Below are positions 7,947-15,752 of a DNA stretch of 64,000 nucleotides, one piece after another. The position numbers and the translations under genes are program-made. Below the pieces are notes generated by a model. That model did no database searches. It was not told where the DNA came from and saw nothing but the letters and a program-made list of their open reading frames with translations. The first letter of the stretch is position 1, and each line of letters begins with the position of its first letter. This stretch comes from Corynebacterium glyciniphilum AJ 3170 (GTDB lineage Bacteria > Actinomycetota > Actinomycetes > Mycobacteriales > Mycobacteriaceae), in contig NZ_CP006842.1 of assembly GCF_000626675.1 (NCBI RefSeq), positions 3,038,001-3,102,000 on the forward strand, given 5' to 3'.

Positions 7947-8752
7947 CGCTGCACCGTCTCCGCCGTGGCGTCGACCCATCCGCGGGTGAGAAATGACACG
8001 TCACCCTCGGCGAATGCCGCAACATCCTCGACCACTGACGTCAGGTCACCGACATGGCGCCGGAAGTGGGACCGGGTCGTCCGGTATTCCACGACCCAGC
8101 CGTTACCGAGCAACGCCGCCTGGACGAACCGGACGTGCCCCAAAGGGGTGTCCTCCATCGGGGACGTCCGGGCCGGCAGGCCCGTCTCCACAACCACGTA
8201 GGGGATCCCCTCGTCGGACCGTTGGCGCCGGTCGGCGTCGTCCGTCAGCGCCGTACGGACACTCTCCGCATCAACATGTGTCGTCACGGTCCCCACCGAG
8301 GAGCGCATACGCAACCCGCGGTCCACGCCGGTGGGGTTCACCCAGATCTGTTCCATGTCGTCGACCATGCACAGCCCCAGGTCGCAGGCCTTGTCCTGCA
8401 GAATCCTGCCGGTCTCCCCCGCTTCCGAGAACGGCAATGCCACATGCAGCGCGTCATTGACCACCTCGACCGGGAACTCCAGGAGGCTGAAGGGGTCCCC
8501 AGCCTCCGTCCGCACGCCTCCGCCGACATCACAGTGCTCATTCACCCATGCCGCCAGCGTGGCGACTCCCCGCGGTGCCGGACGTCCCGGATGCGGGTCA
8601 CCAGGGCCATGGCGGAAGGCTTCCGGGTCGGTGGTGGCACTCATGTCGTCGCCGAGCTCCTCATGGATCCGGTGCGCTTCGACACGGAGATCCTCGTCAG
8701 GACGGTACGTGTCACCTGCGCAGGGACGGAAGAAGAGGAAGCCGAGGGTCAT
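7943..8752 (-). CDS. Uncharacterised protein
   Basis: I do not recognise this 269-residue protein. It begins MTLGFLFFRPCAGDTYRP and is otherwise acidic and soluble, with no signal peptide or membrane segment. The final third reads as alternating strands and helices (HVRFVQAALLGNGWVVEYRT). ATG 8752 is preferred over upstream in-frame ATGs because a GGGCGGG precedes it and the longer versions overlap the divergent oxidoreductase promoter region. Its TGA overlaps the GTG of the nucleoside hydrolase, so the two are translated together. Confidence 0.6.
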   Translation of the reverse strand: MTLGFLFFRPCAGDTYRPDEDLRVEAHRIHEELGDDMSATTDPEAFRHGPGDPHPGRPAPRGVATLAAWVNEHCDVGGGVRTEAGDPFSLLEFPVEVVNDALHVALPFSEAGETGRILQDKACDLGLCMVDDMEQIWVNPTGVDRGLRMRSSVGTVTTHVDAESVRTALTDDADRRQRSDEGIPYVVVETGLPARTSPMEDTPLGHVRFVQAALLGNGWVVEYRTTRSHFRRHVGDLTSVVEDVAAFAEGDVSFLTRGWVDATAETVQR

Positions 8753-8855
8753 GCCCGCCCATTCTATGGTGATGCGTATCATGGCCGAACAGTTGGGGTG
8801 GTGAACTACCCCCGGAACAGGGCCACCCGGGGAGAGCCGACTACACTCCCCGCCC

Positions 8856-9851
8856 ATGAGAGCAGCAGTCGCCAACCGTCCGGGCCCGCTCCACGACGTC
8901 GTCTCCGTCCGGACAGTGGCAGAGCCCACCCCTCCCGGGCCGAGGGAACTGACGGTCCGGATGGTCGCCACCACCGCGAACCCGTCCGACGCGGTGACCG
9001 TCTCCGGCGCCTACCCGTCACGCACCACGTTCCCGCTGATCCCCGGTTTCGAGGGCATTGGCGTCGTCGAGGACGCCGGACGGGACGTTCCCGGCACCGC
9101 CCGCGACCTCGTCGGACGCCGGGTGCTGCCGCTGGGCGGGCCGGGATGCTGGCAGCAGCGACGCACCGTCGACTACTCCTGGTGCATCCCGGTGCCCGAC
9201 GAGCTCGACGACCGCACCGCCTGCTTCTCCTACATCAATCCACTGACCGCCTCGCTGATGGTGTCCCGGTACTGCCACGGCGCCCGGTCCGTGGCGATCA
9301 CCGCGGCGACCTCGGCAATCGCGGGCCACCTGGCAGAACTGTTGACGGAACAGTTCTCGCTCCGTCCCGTGGGTCTCGTCCGAGGAACTCCCGGAAGTAC
9401 CGTCGCCGACGCAGACAGGTGGGCGAGGTTGATCAGCATGGCCGACCCCGACTGGCAGTCTCAGCTGAACGCTGTCGTACCCGGCGACCACCAGGGCCCC
9501 GACGTGATCCTCGACTGCATCGGCGGTGCAGTCGGGCTCGACCTCGTCGACGCGCTGGCCCCGGGCGGCACCCTGGTGCTCTACGGTCTGTTGGCCGGCA
9601 GCCCGCTGCCCGTGGAATGCTTCGACGGCCGACGAGGGACACGCGTCGAGATGTTCCGCCTGCGCGACACCGTGCACTCACATCCGCGCCGGGACCTCCC
9701 CGAGTTGTTCACGCCAGTGTTCGACCTGCAGCGCCGTGGCCTGCTGCACACTCCGGTGGCGGTGAGAACCGGATTGGACGGGCTGCCGGGGCTGCTCGGT
9801 ACAGGTGTGGGATCCGGCCGGGGGAAGATCCTCATCGACCCGTGGAGGTGA
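8856..9851 (+). CDS. Zinc-less MDR-type alcohol dehydrogenase/quinone reductase-like protein
   Basis: A 331-residue medium-chain dehydrogenase/reductase. The N-terminal GroES-like part shows NPSDAVTVSG and IPGFEGIGVVEDAG. The NAD(P)-binding Rossmann half is recognisable from VAITAATSAIAGHLAE and DVILDCIGG, where the classical glycine-rich motif has become A-rich. Zinc ligands are missing, as in quinone oxidoreductase and enoyl reductase members. It is monocistronic, divergent from 7943-8752, and ends before a strong terminator. Substrate unknown. Confidence 0.82.
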   Translation: MRAAVANRPGPLHDVVSVRTVAEPTPPGPRELTVRMVATTANPSDAVTVSGAYPSRTTFPLIPGFEGIGVVEDAGRDVPGTARDLVGRRVLPLGGPGCWQQRRTVDYSWCIPVPDELDDRTACFSYINPLTASLMVSRYCHGARSVAITAATSAIAGHLAELLTEQFSLRPVGLVRGTPGSTVADADRWARLISMADPDWQSQLNAVVPGDHQGPDVILDCIGGAVGLDLVDALAPGGTLVLYGLLAGSPLPVECFDGRRGTRVEMFRLRDTVHSHPRRDLPELFTPVFDLQRRGLLHTPVAVRTGLDGLPGLLGTGVGSGRGKILIDPWR

Positions 9852-9938
9852 GCACAGCGACTGCACCCCTGTCTCGTCTGAGTCGACCTCCAGGGGTGGG
9901 CGGCCACATCTCACCACGGGAGGGACGCCTCGGAGCAG

Positions 9939-9983
9939 GGAGCAACCCCGCAGGTCGGTACGACCATCCTGCGGGGTTGCTCC
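9939..9983. terminator. Bidirectional terminator
   Basis: GGAGCAACCCCGCAGG (9939-9954) pairs perfectly with 9968-9983 over 16 bp, with a 13-base loop that itself contains a GGTC/GACC pair. It lies between the convergent oxidoreductase and alkyltransferase-like genes. Confidence 0.8.
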
Positions 9984-9995
9984 TTGGCACGATCC

Positions 9996-10370
9996 TCATC
10001 GACCGCTGAGGCCGAGCCGCTCAGCGAGCTCGTCGGCATCCAGGCACTGGCTGGTGGGGATCAGCAGGTTGTCGCCATCCCGTGTGAAGGACACCGCCCG
10101 GCGCGCCAACCCTGCCGACCGGGAGTTCTCCCCCTCCCCCATCTCGGGGACAATGAAGTGCCGGGAACGCCCCTGTCCGCCCCGCACCGTCCCCACCGGG
10201 ATCACCGGTGCCGCCAGATCCCAGCCGAAACCACCGTTGGCCAGTGCCCTCGCCACGGCGCGGGCACCGCGCGGCACCCCGATTGCCCCGGCGATCTCCC
10301 CGTATCCGGTGACCTCGCCGTCGTCGATGAGCGCAAGGACCTCCCCGACGCGGTCATGCAGGTCGTCCAT
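9996..10370 (-). CDS. Alkyltransferase-like (MGMT DNA-binding domain) protein
   Basis: A 124-residue protein whose first half matches the DNA-binding domain of O6-methylguanine-DNA methyltransferase: VTGYGEIAGAIGVPRGARAV contains the helix-turn-helix and the Arg finger. The catalytic PCHR Cys is absent; the equivalent segment reads WDLAAPVIPVGTV. Such Atl-type proteins flag alkylated bases for nucleotide-excision repair rather than repairing them. A 45-residue C-terminal extension is longer than in minimal Atl proteins. Its ATG shares one base with the stop of the acetyltransferase upstream (TGATG), so it is the last gene of a purA-acetyltransferase-Atl unit. Confidence 0.75.
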   Translation of the reverse strand: MDDLHDRVGEVLALIDDGEVTGYGEIAGAIGVPRGARAVARALANGGFGWDLAAPVIPVGTVRGGQGRSRHFIVPEMGEGENSRSAGLARRAVSFTRDGDNLLIPTSQCLDADELAERLGLSGR

Positions 10371-10921
10371 CACCGGTCCGACAGCCGCCTCCGGTAGAAC
10401 ACGGACCGCGACACCCTGCCCGGATAGACCCGCGGAGCGTCCTCGATGTGCATGCGTTCGGCACCGTTCTTCTCCATCGACCGGCACGAGCGGAGGTTCT
10501 CCACGTCCGCACGGAACCACACTTCACGGACCCCCGCGGCCTGCAGGGCTGTGTACATCGCTTCCTTCATCTCCGTGTTCGCGACGCCGCCACGTCCCCT
10601 CGCCGACGGCATCACCCAGGTGTAGCCGAGCATCGCCGTGCCGGCGGACCGGTCGCCGTTGTAGACGGTGGTGCAGGCCAGCGGCCGGTCTCCGTCCGCT
10701 GCGTCGTCCCCTGCGCCGTCCCACAGCACATAGGTCCGTCGGGAGTCGTCGGCGACGAACTCCACCAGTGGGAACGGAGAGAACGTGAAGAAGTGGAAGG
10801 TCTCCTCCCGGTCCGGTTCGGGAAGTGCTGCCTCGACGCGGGCAGCGTCCTGGGCAGTCACCCGCCGCATCTCCCGGCCGCTGCCGGCCGGGAAGCGGTC
10901 AGGTAGCTCGGGCCAGAACAT
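10370..10921 (-). CDS. GNAT family N-acetyltransferase
   Basis: A 183-residue protein. The acetyl-CoA-binding signature is visible as VMPSARGRGGVANTEMKEA (about residues 105-125), followed by an NLRSCRSMEKNGAERM helix typical of the GNAT C-terminus. The ATG at 10921 overlaps the purA stop by one base (TGATG), so its translation follows purA. The acceptor substrate is unknown. Confidence 0.8.
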   Translation of the reverse strand: MFWPELPDRFPAGSGREMRRVTAQDAARVEAALPEPDREETFHFFTFSPFPLVEFVADDSRRTYVLWDGAGDDAADGDRPLACTTVYNGDRSAGTAMLGYTWVMPSARGRGGVANTEMKEAMYTALQAAGVREVWFRADVENLRSCRSMEKNGAERMHIEDAPRVYPGRVSRSVFYRRRLSDR

Positions 10922-12207
10922 CAGGCCAGCACGTCGTGGATGACGATGGTCTCGTCGCGCCCCGGGCCGACACCCACGTAGGAGATGCGGCAGCCGGACA
11001 GTTCCTCCAGACGGTTCAGGTAGTCCTGTGCCTTCGCCGGCAGGTCGTCGAAGGAGCGGCACCCGGAGATGTCTTCGTCCCAGGCGGGCATTGTCTCGTA
11101 GATCGGGGTGGCGTGGTGGACGTCGGTCTGGCTCATCGGCATCTCGTCGTGGCGGACGCCGTCGACGTCGTAGGCCACGCAGATCGGGATCTCACCGATG
11201 CCGGTGAGCACGTCGAGCTTGGTGACGAACAGGTCGGTGAAGCCGTTGACCCGGGAGGCGTAGCGGGCGATGACCGAGTCGTACCAGCCGCAGCGGCGCT
11301 TACGCCCGGTGTTGACGCCGAACTCGCCACCGGTGGTCTGCAGGTACTCGCCCCACTTGTCGAAGAGCTCGGTGGGGAACGGACCCGCCCCGACGCGGGT
11401 GGTGTAGGCCTTGATGATGCCCAGGGAGCTGGTGATCCGCGTGGGACCGATACCGGAGCCCACGCAGGCACCGCCCGAGGTCGGGTTGGAGGAGGTGACG
11501 AAGGGGTAGGTGCCGTGGTCGACGTCGAGCATGGTGGCCTGGCCACCCTCCATGAGCACGGACTTGCCGGCGTCGAGGGCCTGGTTGAGTTCCAGTTCGG
11601 CGTCGATGAGCATCGGCGTGAGGCGCTCGGCGTAGCCCATGAAGTACTCGACGATCTCGTCGACGTCGATGGCCTTGCGGTTGTACAGCTTCACCAGCAT
11701 CTGGTTCTTCTGGTTCAGCGCCCCCTCGACCTTCTGCCGCAGGATCGACTCGTCCAGCAGGTCCTGGGCGCGGATACCGATCCGGGACACCTTGTCGGCG
11801 TAGGACGGACCGATGCCGCGACCGGTGGTGCCGATCGCCCGCTTGCCGAGGAAGCGCTCGGACACCTTGTCGAGCACCTGGTGGTAGGGCGCGACGAGCT
11901 GTGCGTTGGCACTGACCCGCAGGCGGGAGGCATTGGCACCGCGAGCCTCGAGCCCGTCGATCTCCTCGAACAGGGCCTCGAGATTCACCACACAACCGTT
12001 GCCGATGACCGGCACGGCGTTCTCACTGAGCACACCGGCGGGCAGGAGTTTGAGTTCGTACTTCTCCCCGCCGACGACGACGGTGTGGCCGGCGTTGTTA
12101 CCACCGTTGGGCTTGACGACGTAGTCGACCCTGCCGCCGAGGATGTCGGTGGCCTTGCCTTTTCCTTCGTCGCCCCACTGCGCTCCGACCACGATGATTG
12201 CTGTCAT
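10921..12207 (-). CDS. purA: Adenylosuccinate synthetase
   Basis: A 428-residue cytosolic enzyme that condenses IMP and aspartate with GTP to adenylosuccinate, the first committed step to AMP. It has the family GTP-binding start [12 protein letters not shown], with catalytic Asp and [18 protein letters not shown] (IMP site), [12 protein letters not shown], and the C-terminal VGPGRDETI. Length is normal. The ATG at 12207 places the P-loop at residue 5, as in homologues; an upstream ATG at 12240 would add an unsupported tail. In Corynebacterium purA lies near fba, as here. Confidence 0.98.
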   Translation of the reverse strand: MTAIIVVGAQWGDEGKGKATDILGGRVDYVVKPNGGNNAGHTVVVGGEKYELKLLPAGVLSENAVPVIGNGCVVNLEALFEEIDGLEARGANASRLRVSANAQLVAPYHQVLDKVSERFLGKRAIGTTGRGIGPSYADKVSRIGIRAQDLLDESILRQKVEGALNQKNQMLVKLYNRKAIDVDEIVEYFMGYAERLTPMLIDAELELNQALDAGKSVLMEGGQATMLDVDHGTYPFVTSSNPTSGGACVGSGIGPTRITSSLGIIKAYTTRVGAGPFPTELFDKWGEYLQTTGGEFGVNTGRKRRCGWYDSVIARYASRVNGFTDLFVTKLDVLTGIGEIPICVAYDVDGVRHDEMPMSQTDVHHATPIYETMPAWDEDISGCRSFDDLPAKAQDYLNRLEELSGCRISYVGVGPGRDETIVIHDVLA

Positions 12208-12282
12208 TGGCTCTGCCGTCGCTTTCCGATCCGGTTCCAAGTACGTTGACCAACTGAACAGTGTAGCCGGTCACTCTTCCCG

Positions 12283-12307
12283 GTCCAGTATCCTCGTCCA
12301 GTACCCT
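12283..12307. repeat. Tandem 12-bp motif in the purA-divergent intergenic region
   Basis: GTCCAGTATCCT (12283-12294) and GTCCAGTACCCT (12296-12307) repeat with a 13-bp period just upstream of the ATG at 12316. On the opposite strand TACACT (12260-12265 region) is a possible purA -10. The tandem motif may be a regulator site for the divergent pair. Confidence 0.4.
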
Positions 12308-12315
12308 GGGGGACC

Positions 12316-13218
12316 ATGACGACCGTTGTGCTCGCGTGTGGACCACGTGCCGCAGATCTGGTCGGCGCCCTCGTCGCCGACGCTGTCACCCTGCCTGACA
12401 TGCCGGGGCGCCGCGACCTGCGGCTGCTCGACGATCTCGCCGCCGCGCATCTGCCGGTCGACGACACGCCCACCCTCGACGAGATAGCCGCGGCCCCGGA
12501 CGTCCCCCACCAGGGGGCCCCGCAGTTCGCACCGCAGCACCCCGACCGTCCGGTGCGGGTGGTCGTGGTGGGGTCGGACGCGGCACTGTCCGCCGTGGTG
12601 ACCCGCCTGATGCGTATCGACGCGATGTGGATCTCCGTCGGCTTCGTGCCGGTGGTGGACGACGGGGAGACCTCGGTCGTCGCACAGAACTGGCAGCTGT
12701 CGACGGTGAGTGGCTCGGGGGGAGGGCCGAGTGTGGCGGCGTTGAACTTCGCCATGACCTCGCCCGTCCGCCCCACCGCGGTCGTCCGCGACGACTCAGG
12801 GCTCGTCACGCTGGGATCGGCGGAGATCTTCCACACCGGTGCCGAGCTCGTCGGGGAGATCATCGTGGATTCGCAGACCCTGTTCACCAACACCTCGGGA
12901 CGGACCTGGGACGGTCGGACGGGTGCCTTCGGTGCGCGACTCGTCCCCACCGTCGACGCCCCGGGAATCGCCGCGACCCGGTTGATCACACCGTCGGTGT
13001 GGGACGACGACGCCGCGCGGAGCGTCCCCCGGCGCAGGCTGTTCCGTCGTCCGGCGGAGATCGGCGGGGTGGATCCGGAGGCGGTGCTGACCGGGCGGGC
13101 ATTGCAGGCCGGCGGGGTGGAACTCACCGTCGTCCGCGACGGGGTCGTTCACCCGCGTCCCACGTCGAAAGTGACGTTCTACCGGCACCTGCGCGACGGG
13201 CAGTTCGTGCGGCGGTAG
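12316..13218 (+). CDS. Conserved protein divergent from purA, function unknown
   Basis: A 300-residue soluble protein that I recognise only as the kind of conserved gene found divergent to purA. Three stretches suggest folded beta-rich domains: VRVVVVGSDAALSAVVTRL, the Gly/Ser-rich TVSGSGGGPSV loop near residue 135, and GRTWDGRTGAFGARLVPTVD. The Gly-rich loop plus later strands recall lipid/diacylglycerol-kinase-like folds, but the resemblance is too weak to assign. The ATG follows GGGGGA. No signal peptide or membrane span. Confidence 0.7.
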   Translation: MTTVVLACGPRAADLVGALVADAVTLPDMPGRRDLRLLDDLAAAHLPVDDTPTLDEIAAAPDVPHQGAPQFAPQHPDRPVRVVVVGSDAALSAVVTRLMRIDAMWISVGFVPVVDDGETSVVAQNWQLSTVSGSGGGPSVAALNFAMTSPVRPTAVVRDDSGLVTLGSAEIFHTGAELVGEIIVDSQTLFTNTSGRTWDGRTGAFGARLVPTVDAPGIAATRLITPSVWDDDAARSVPRRRLFRRPAEIGGVDPEAVLTGRALQAGGVELTVVRDGVVHPRPTSKVTFYRHLRDGQFVRR

Positions 13219-13230
13219 CTCGTCTCCGGC

Positions 13231-13707
13231 TCAGCCGGTGCGCACCATCGACACGTGCGGGATCCCGCCCTCGTCGTATTCGTCCCCGTAGGTCTCGAAA
13301 CCGTAGGTGGAGTAGAGGTCGGTGATGTAGGTCTGGGCGTGGAGCACGATCGGTTCCCCGGAGTGCAGTTCCACGGCACGCTCGATCAACTGCCCCGCCA
13401 AGCCCCGGCCGCGGTACCTCGGGTCGGTGGCGACCCGCCCCAGCACCCGCCGAACCACCGCGGTGCCGGGCACGTTCCAGAGGGCCGGGACGGACAGGGT
13501 GCGCAGGTAGGCGACGACCTCCCGGCCGCTGCGGATGAACACGTGCAGGGTGCCGTCGTCCAGGTCGCGCCAGTCGAGTTCCTCATCCTCGACCTTCTGC
13601 TCGCGCAGGAAGACCTCGGAGCGCAGCCGGGCGATCGCGTAGACCTCCGTGGTGTCGAGGTCCCCCCAACGCTTGACGATGATGTCGGACAGAGCGGTTG
13701 TTGCCAT
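13231..13707 (-). CDS. ElaA-like GNAT acetyltransferase
   Basis: A 158-residue protein with the ElaA-type arrangement: N-terminal YAIARLRSEVFLREQKVEDEELD, then the acetyl-CoA loop VATDPRYRGRGLAGQLIE and the C-terminal GFETYGDEYDEGGIPHVSM. The ATG at 13707 fits this domain; the longer open frame has no homologous N-terminus. It is convergent with the 12316 gene and follows the FUSC gene by 17 bp, so the two may be co-transcribed. Substrate unknown. Confidence 0.85.
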   Translation of the reverse strand: MATTALSDIIVKRWGDLDTTEVYAIARLRSEVFLREQKVEDEELDWRDLDDGTLHVFIRSGREVVAYLRTLSVPALWNVPGTAVVRRVLGRVATDPRYRGRGLAGQLIERAVELHSGEPIVLHAQTYITDLYSTYGFETYGDEYDEGGIPHVSMVRTG

Positions 13708-13724
13708 GCCAATACTGTATCTGA

Positions 13725-15008
13725 CTATGCCGGGCCGTCGCCCCGCTCGTCCCGGTCGCCCCGTGTCTCCGTGTCCATATCCCCCCACACCTCCGGCGGG
13801 AAGCGCGGGTCCTCCACGGTGGGCTGCAGCACCGACATCGCCGACTCCCGCGACATCCCGCAGATTTGCAGGGTGTCCACGATGATCGACCGGCACTGGG
13901 CCAGGACCACCGTGCCCGACAATCCGGCGCCGTGGGCGACCGACAGGTCCGAACGTCCGGCCAGGACCTGGAGTCTGCGGGTGATCTCCGGGATCTCCAC
14001 GAGCTCCTGGCGGGTACCTCGGGTACCTCCCGAGGCATAGACGGTACCGAGGTGACCGAGGGCGTCGGAAAGGTCGCGGATCAGTTTGGGCAGCTCGGGG
14101 TCCGGCGTCACCCCGTCACCCACCATGATCTCGGCACGCCGTGCAAGCACACGGGAGTTGCGCATCACATTGTCCACCGGGGTGAGGATACGGTTCATCG
14201 AGCGAGTGTAACGCCGGGCCGACCAGTAGATCGGTGAGATGTTCACGACCTCGTCACCGCCACCGACCGAGGACATCAGTTCATTGACCCCTGCCTGGGT
14301 GCCGCGGGCGGTGACCAACGCTTCACCGATGAGCTCCTCGTCACCGTCCTCGATGCCCTGGGCAACATCGTCGAGCACGAGGGCGGCCTTGCTGATCAGG
14401 CTGGCGACCTCCCGGCGTGCGGTGCGCAACGGACTGTTCGGGATCACAGCGACGACGACCAGCCCCACCAGGCCACCGATGAGTGCGTCGACCATGCGCT
14501 CCCACCCCGCCTGGTCACCCGGTGGGATCAGCGTGGCAACGAGCACGGCGGAGCTGGCGGCCTGGTTCGCCACGAGTACACCCTTGTCGACGAAGACCGC
14601 CAGCAGCATCGCGACGAACACCGCGATAGTGATCTGCCAGGCACCCTCCCCGATCTGGGAGATCACCAGATCACCGATACCGATGCCCACGGCGACGCCG
14701 ATGACGATCTCAAGGCCCCGTCGCGCACGTTTGCCGCCGTAGGCACCGAGGCTGATGACAGCGGCGATGGGCGCGAAGAAGGGTTGTTCATGCCCGACGA
14801 TGTTGTGGGCGATGAAGAACGCCAGTCCGGCGGAGACCGCACACTGCAGGGCGAAGACGGAGCTGCCGCGCATCCGGTTGACACGCTCGACGACGGCGAA
14901 GCGTTGCAGGGACTCGGCCGCCGCCTTGACCCCGGCACGTGCCCGGTCACGCGGGCGCTCGCGGGCCCGCCTCTCACGCTGCTTCCGGCTCTCCGTCATG
15001 GAGTCCAT
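13725..15008 (-). CDS. FUSC family inner-membrane protein
   Basis: A 427-residue protein with a very basic N-terminus (RKQRERRARERPRDRARAG), then about five to six hydrophobic helices between residues 55 and 185, and a long cytoplasmic C-terminal helical region. The GAYGGKRARRGLEIVIGVAVG loop between helices is characteristic of FUSC/aromatic-acid exporter (AaeB/YccC-like) proteins. Such proteins export aromatic or other amphipathic compounds. GAGGA lies about 10 bases before the ATG at 15008. It is divergent from a TetR gene with the operator at 15042-15075 between them, so this gene may be part of the same efflux response. Confidence 0.85.
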   Translation of the reverse strand: MDSMTESRKQRERRARERPRDRARAGVKAAAESLQRFAVVERVNRMRGSSVFALQCAVSAGLAFFIAHNIVGHEQPFFAPIAAVISLGAYGGKRARRGLEIVIGVAVGIGIGDLVISQIGEGAWQITIAVFVAMLLAVFVDKGVLVANQAASSAVLVATLIPPGDQAGWERMVDALIGGLVGLVVVAVIPNSPLRTARREVASLISKAALVLDDVAQGIEDGDEELIGEALVTARGTQAGVNELMSSVGGGDEVVNISPIYWSARRYTRSMNRILTPVDNVMRNSRVLARRAEIMVGDGVTPDPELPKLIRDLSDALGHLGTVYASGGTRGTRQELVEIPEITRRLQVLAGRSDLSVAHGAGLSGTVVLAQCRSIIVDTLQICGMSRESAMSVLQPTVEDPRFPPEVWGDMDTETRGDRDERGDGPA

Positions 15009-15041
15009 TGTGACACGTCCTCTTGCCGACCCTCCGGAGAA

Positions 15042-15075
15042 TGATGTACACATGTACATGTACAGATGTACATCA
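15042..15075. promoter_or_regulatory. 34-bp TetR operator built from four TGTACA hexamers
   Basis: The region is symmetric in 30 of 34 bases around 15058/15059. TGTACA occurs at 15045, 15053, 15059 and 15067, with the inner two forming the perfect 12-mer at 15053-15064 and the outer two extended to TGATGTACA and TGTACATCA. It lies between the divergent FUSC start (15008) and TetR start (15093). The size suits cooperative binding of two TetR dimers, as with QacR. Confidence 0.8.
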
Positions 15076-15092
15076 ACAGGAAGACCGTCGAC

Positions 15093-15752
15093 ATGACCAC
15101 ACCAGACCACGGTGACACCCCCACGACCCCCGCACCAGGCAAACGCGACCCCGCCGGACGCCGCGCGGCGATCCTCGACGCCGCCACGGAACTGATCTGC
15201 GAAAAGGGCGCGTCCTCGCTCACCCACCGCGCGGTAGCCGCCCGGGCCCACGTCGCCGTGGGATCCACCACCCAGTACTTCGACAGCATCGACGACCTCC
15301 GCGACGAGGCGCTCCAGGCCCTCGCCGACGAAACCGAGGACGACCTCGCCCAGATCGCTGACCTCCTCGACGGACCAGGCGACCTTCCGGAAGTCATCGA
15401 CACCTGCGCACAGATCATGCGGGACTTCCTCGTCGACACACGACAGGTCCGGGCGAACCTCGCCATGATCAGCACAGCGATGACCGACCCGTCGCTGCGC
15501 GAACTTGCCCTGCAGTGGTCTGACCAGCTCACCGACCTGCTCAGTGAACGGGTCGGCCGGGCCCGGGCCACCGCTGCCGTCGCCTACATCGACGGCCTGA
15601 CCGTCTACGCCGCCCTCCACGACGACCCCCTGGACTCTTCGACCGACACTCCGACCGACGCCGATTCCATCGCCGCCGTGCTCACCGCTCTGCTCGCCAT
15701 GCCCGACGCTCCCGCCACCCCGGCGGCCAACGAACAGGAACCGACCCCGTGA
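15093..15752 (+). CDS. TetR family transcriptional regulator of the adjacent exporter
   Basis: A 219-residue repressor with a Pro/Thr-rich tail of about 20 residues, followed by the helix-turn-helix (AAILDAATELICEKGASS, then VAARAHVAVGSTTQYF). The C-terminal ligand domain is acidic. ATG 15093 has AGGAAG nine bases upstream; an in-frame ATG at 15066 lies inside the operator and is rejected. Its TGA overlaps the GTG of the exporter gene (GTGA), so regulator and pump are one operon, with the FUSC gene divergent. The pump substrates probably include the inducer. Confidence 0.9.
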   Translation: MTTPDHGDTPTTPAPGKRDPAGRRAAILDAATELICEKGASSLTHRAVAARAHVAVGSTTQYFDSIDDLRDEALQALADETEDDLAQIADLLDGPGDLPEVIDTCAQIMRDFLVDTRQVRANLAMISTAMTDPSLRELALQWSDQLTDLLSERVGRARATAAVAYIDGLTVYAALHDDPLDSSTDTPTDADSIAAVLTALLAMPDAPATPAANEQEPTP

